From NCBI RefSeq assembly GCF_000003605.2, contig NW_003116964.1, positions 17,602 to 28,083 of the forward strand: a stretch of DNA of 10,482 bases. Direction: 5' to 3'. The stretch comes from Saccoglossus kowalevskii (taxonomy: Eukaryota > Hemichordata > Enteropneusta > Harrimaniidae). The notes beneath the pieces were generated by a model. It was given only the letters and a program-made list of their open reading frames with translations. It made no database searches and was not told where the DNA came from. Shown here one piece after another: positions 8,016 to 10,482 of this stretch (its first letter is position 1; each line of letters starts with the position of its first letter). Position numbers and translations under genes: made by a program.

Positions 8016-8075
8016 ATGGCGCAACGCACCGAATTTGATTCTGAGTCTGACAGCGACATCAGTGAAGTGTGTGAG
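8016..8075 (+). CDS. acidic N-terminal first exon of an unknown protein (partial)
   Basis: The ATG sits in a strong Kozak context (A at -3, G at +4) and opens a 20-codon frame ending exactly at a consensus donor, GAG|GTGAGT (8075/8076). The peptide begins MAQRTEFD and continues with the acidic, Ser-rich segment SESDSDISEV, a typical disordered N-terminus with casein-kinase-2-like sites. The frame meets a stop seven codons into the intron, which supports splicing in phase 0. No downstream exon was recognised; the next 1.9 kb is largely transposon. I do not recognise the protein. Alternatives are a chance ATG with a donor, or the first exon of a repeated transposon-derived gene. Confidence 0.45.
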
Positions 8076-8294
8076 GTGAGTGTGTGTAGTTTCTAGTGCG
8101 GTGTTTGTGGACTGACTAACACTATCAGATTTGTAGTAAAGTGTCTATACACCGAGGTTGTTAATTTCCTAGCGTCTTCTTATTAGCATTGTTGTTTTCA
8201 CTAAACCATAGTGTAATGATGCACTAACAAAGAATTAGAGTTCGCGTTTCTTTCTTGCTATCGTCTCTGCCACAGTCAAGGTGACGTACACTTA
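8076..8294 (+). other. putative intron start, no element seen
   Basis: The sequence between the GTGAGT donor and the left end of the outer transposon holds no open frame or repeat that I can support. Confidence 0.4.
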
Positions 8295-8361
8295 CAGCCG
8301 TTCTGAGAATTATTCGAACAGTCAGTTAGCAAAATGACTTGCAACTTTGCAAAACACTTTG

Positions 8362-8370
8362 GTCTTTGCC
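8362..8370. repeat. target-site duplication, left copy
   Basis: GTCTTTGCC immediately precedes the left terminal repeat of the 8371-9099 element and is repeated at 9100-9108. Confidence 0.8.
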
Positions 8371-9099
8371 TAGCCCTGAGTACAGTCCTGTAGGTTGGCC
8401 TCCTTCCGCTGATCAGTCCTGAGAAGTTTATGGCGGAGAACCGTCATGCAGTTTTCATGATTGTAACCAGCTAAAACATCTATCGACCGATCTAGCGATC
8501 ATTGGGTTTATTGGGTTCTCGCTTTTATATTCAGTTTATAGTTTTTTGTTGGTGCTTCATTTTACTTTATTATATATTTCCGTTACTAACTTCGATTTAG
8601 TCTGTTTTTGGTTGTCTTTAAACTATTAGCCATTGTACTTTGATTAATTTTTATCTGTAATTTGTTGTTGTTGTTGTAACCTTTAACCTCCTTCAGTAGG
8701 TTGTTATGAGTTAATAAATTGTTGTTGATCACAAATACTTTTTTTGTGGCCGAAAAATGAACCTACAGTACTGGAACGTTGGCGAAATTTAGTTTTATGC
8801 AACGAAACAACGTTTTGTTAATAAATACGTCAAGAACAAGATGGCGGTGTATATTTTCGTTTGACGTTGGAAAATGTTGATTTGTGGGAAATCTATGTAA
8901 TTTCGCTCCCAGTTAAGGTATTTAGAATAGTTAGACGTATCAACTGCTTATTTTTTAACTGCAAAGCTGAATGCCTTTTAAATCGCCCGATACATTCCTT
9001 CAAATAGTGTCGAATTCCCAGTCTACGCGACTTCTCAGGACTGTGAGGGCCGAATGATCAGCGGAAGGAGGCCAACCTACAGGACTGTACTCAGGGCTA
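8371..9099. mobile_element. younger non-autonomous DNA transposon (729 bp) with 9-bp target duplication
   Basis: The left terminal repeat (8371-8427) begins TAGCCCTGAGTACAG and the right one (9030-9099) is its exact inverse: 57 of 57 bases match, interrupted only by 13 extra bases in the right arm (9044-9056). The 9-bp GTCTTTGCC flanks it on both sides. The roughly 600-bp interior has no transposase frame, is T-rich and includes a short TTG microsatellite (about 8663-8677). Long inverted repeats plus 9-bp duplications suggest a Mutator-like element; Merlin (8-9 bp) and hAT (8 bp, if one base is trimmed) are alternatives. Arm identity shows that it is much younger than the element it landed in. 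Confidence 0.8.
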
Positions 9100-9108
9100 G
9101 TCTTTGCC
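9100..9108. repeat. target-site duplication, right copy
   Basis: A second GTCTTTGCC directly follows the right terminal repeat. The uninterrupted right arm of the host element has a single corresponding site (about 9880-9888, inverse), confirming duplication on insertion. Confidence 0.8.
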
Positions 9109-9362
9109 AATCTAGACTTCTCGGCGCCACTTGATTGACGGGCGTGTGGTTTGGGATTACTATTTCATAGGGGTTGTCGGCATTGTGAATTGTATGTATT
9201 ATCAATTATTTCTTTATTTTTTATATTTATATTGTAATTATTTTCAGTAATTTTAAAATTCGCAAGTTGGGTGTTGCTTAAATTTGTAGAAAAATGTCAA
9301 CCCCTCGCTCATTTTAGTCAGTTGTACCTGTTACAAAAATGGACTAGACATAATAACGGTCG

Positions 9363-9545
9363 TTATATCCCATCATTTTCAAACTGCAGTTGAAAAAGTG
9401 ATTTGCTCAAGGAAGGCACTTTTGATTTGACAAAGTCCATCAAACCGCTATAATCAAGTTTTCTGTCCGTGTGTTCCTGGCGTACTCTCCCAGCTTGGTA
9501 TAAAATCTGAATTTGATACATAATGCACCAGTAATGTAAAAACAA
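9363..9545 (-). other. 60-codon open frame inside the outer element, unknown
   Basis: The frame includes the stretch KLDYSGLMDFVKSKVPSLSK and has a less AT-biased, more protein-like composition than other short frames in the window. No transposase motif, zinc finger or other family signature is recognised. It ends in a stop with no nearby GT donor. It may be a captured exon fragment within the transposon, a degenerate transposase tail, or chance. Confidence 0.2.
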
Positions 9546-9955
9546 CTTTTAGTTTGGCTCAAAACTGTCGCGAAACTGCAGCTCGTCCAATGCTAAGAAA
9601 CTTTACTTTGAGCATAGAGGGACTGTGCGGCATGTTCATTAATACCAGGGGTTACTCAACGCTCGGGAGTTGTTTTGCAAATTACGCTATGTCAGGTGGA
9701 CTCGTATGGTTATAACAATTTAAAATAACATTTTGAATGCATTCACAACATATAACCTATTAATGTATGGTAACCAATGCGTGTCGTTTAGAAAACAGCC
9801 TTTTGCCCGCATCTAAGAAGATAATGGAATGATCCCAATTGTGGGCGCGCCAATACAACGGCACCATCAAGTCTAGATTGGAAAAGACTCAAGTGTTTTA
9901 CAAAGTTCCAAGATATATTGCTAACTGACTGTCCGAATAATGCTCAGAACGGCTG

Positions 9956-10482
9956 TAAAAGCAAGAATAACATAAATGTGATTAATTCACCCACAGGTAT
10001 AGGACCTTACCCTTCCTCAAAATAATAGAAATTATATAATTAATACAGTTTGGTAATGTAAAGCAAGCATCAACACTCCGAAACCCCCAAAACACTAACA
10101 CTTGTTTCCGGCCGATCAGCCTGCACTATATATATATCGTACTCGACCGCGTTAGTGCCCAGGGGCCTCAACTCGGAAAATCACGATTTTGTAGGGGTGG
10201 GCGCTTACGCGAGCACCCCCCTCGAAAAAGAGTGAACATGAAAATTTTGATTCATCAAGTGACAGATTACGTCTTTGAGAGAAAATCAAATTACTAAATT
10301 AGTTGCGTCGTCATTTATTTTCACAATGAAGAGACAGAAATGATCACAAAAAATACGCACATTTTATTACAATATTAATTACGTACCTCCATAATTTACG
10401 GAATTAAAAACATTTGAGTCTGTTGGAACACTGTCAAAGTCAAAATTGTCATATTATTTCCACTGACGAAGTTGTTGGATCA
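9956..10482. other. no gene seen to the end of the window
   Basis: AT-rich sequence with a short TA run (about 10126-10137). A GC-rich patch with inverted GGGGTG/CACCCC arms (about 10194-10218) around GCGCTTACGCGAG resembles short interspersed GCGCTTA-type repeats seen in animal genomes. No coding or RNA gene is supported. Confidence 0.4.

Larger units (their letters stand above)
8295..9955. mobile_element. older TIR element (TA-flanked), split by a nested insertion
   Basis: The left end starts CAGCCGTTCTGAG at 8295 and the right end is its inverse, ending CGGCTG at 9955. Both are flanked by TA (8293-8294 and 9956-9957). The left inverted repeat runs 8295-8370 and, after the nested element and one target-duplication copy, resumes at 9109 to about 9172. 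The right repeat runs 9955 down to about 9825. The arms align without gaps for at least 110 bp at roughly 80% identity. Without the nested insertion the element is about 920 bp. A TA target with ends beginning CAG fits the Tc1/mariner superfamily, but no transposase (D,D,D/E) coding region is seen, so it would be a non-autonomous MITE-like copy. The interior (9173-9825) contains one 60-codon minus-strand frame of unknown nature. Confidence 0.7.

Noticed and set aside
8839-8862. AAGATGGCGGTG start-like site within the younger transposon
   Set aside because: The frame stops after seven codons with no donor; it resembles a YY1-type motif but has no supported role.
1-10482. CRISPR array, prokaryotic defence system or phage-like island
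   Set aside because: No regularly spaced repeats, no prokaryotic gene density and no operons; the content is that of an animal genome.

Overview
The window looks like AT-rich, non-coding-dominated nuclear DNA of an invertebrate animal, probably marine, though the phylum cannot be fixed from sequence alone. Three observations support this. Coding sequence is sparse and split into exons with GT splice donors. One exon clearly belongs to the metazoan SLC43 transporter family. There are also several layers of eukaryotic transposon debris: a LINE 3' end with an ATT-repeat tail, a tRNA-like SINE relic and terminal-inverted-repeat DNA elements. No bacterial operons, Shine-Dalgarno sites, rRNA or intact tRNA were seen.

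Layout. Positions 1-3100 hold no convincing gene, only a few short perfect hairpins. Positions 3100-3880 are rich in transcription-factor-like palindromes: an NRF1 site, an RFX X-box and two tandem copies of a block with a CRE and inverted CCAAT boxes. Positions 3880-5730 are mostly empty, apart from a short spaced direct repeat and two hairpins, one of them flanked by 9-bp direct repeats. Positions 5731-6182 (minus strand) are the first coding exon of an SLC43-like transporter; its later exons are not recognisable in the window. Positions 6610-6801 look like an old tRNA-derived SINE. Positions 6848-7432 are the 5'-truncated 3' end of a non-LTR retrotransposon on the minus strand, abutting a decayed reverse-transcriptase fragment on the plus strand (7440-7769).

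The right part (7930-9960) is the most structured. A short exon (8016-8075) with a strong Kozak context encodes an acidic Ser/Asp/Glu-rich N-terminus and ends in a GTGAGT donor. Downstream, in what would be its first intron, lies a nested transposon. An older element with about 130-140 bp diverged terminal inverted repeats, flanked by TA (8295-9955), was interrupted in its left repeat by a younger 729-bp element (8371-9099). The younger element has perfectly matching inverted repeats apart from one 13-bp indel, and a 9-bp target-site duplication. The intact right repeat of the older element serves as an internal empty-site control that confirms the insertion point. Positions 9956-10482 show no gene.

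Nothing here forms a pathway or operon. The two plausible host genes (SLC43-like on minus, acidic-leader gene on plus) diverge from the transposon-filled interval between them, and both run out of recognisable sequence after one exon.
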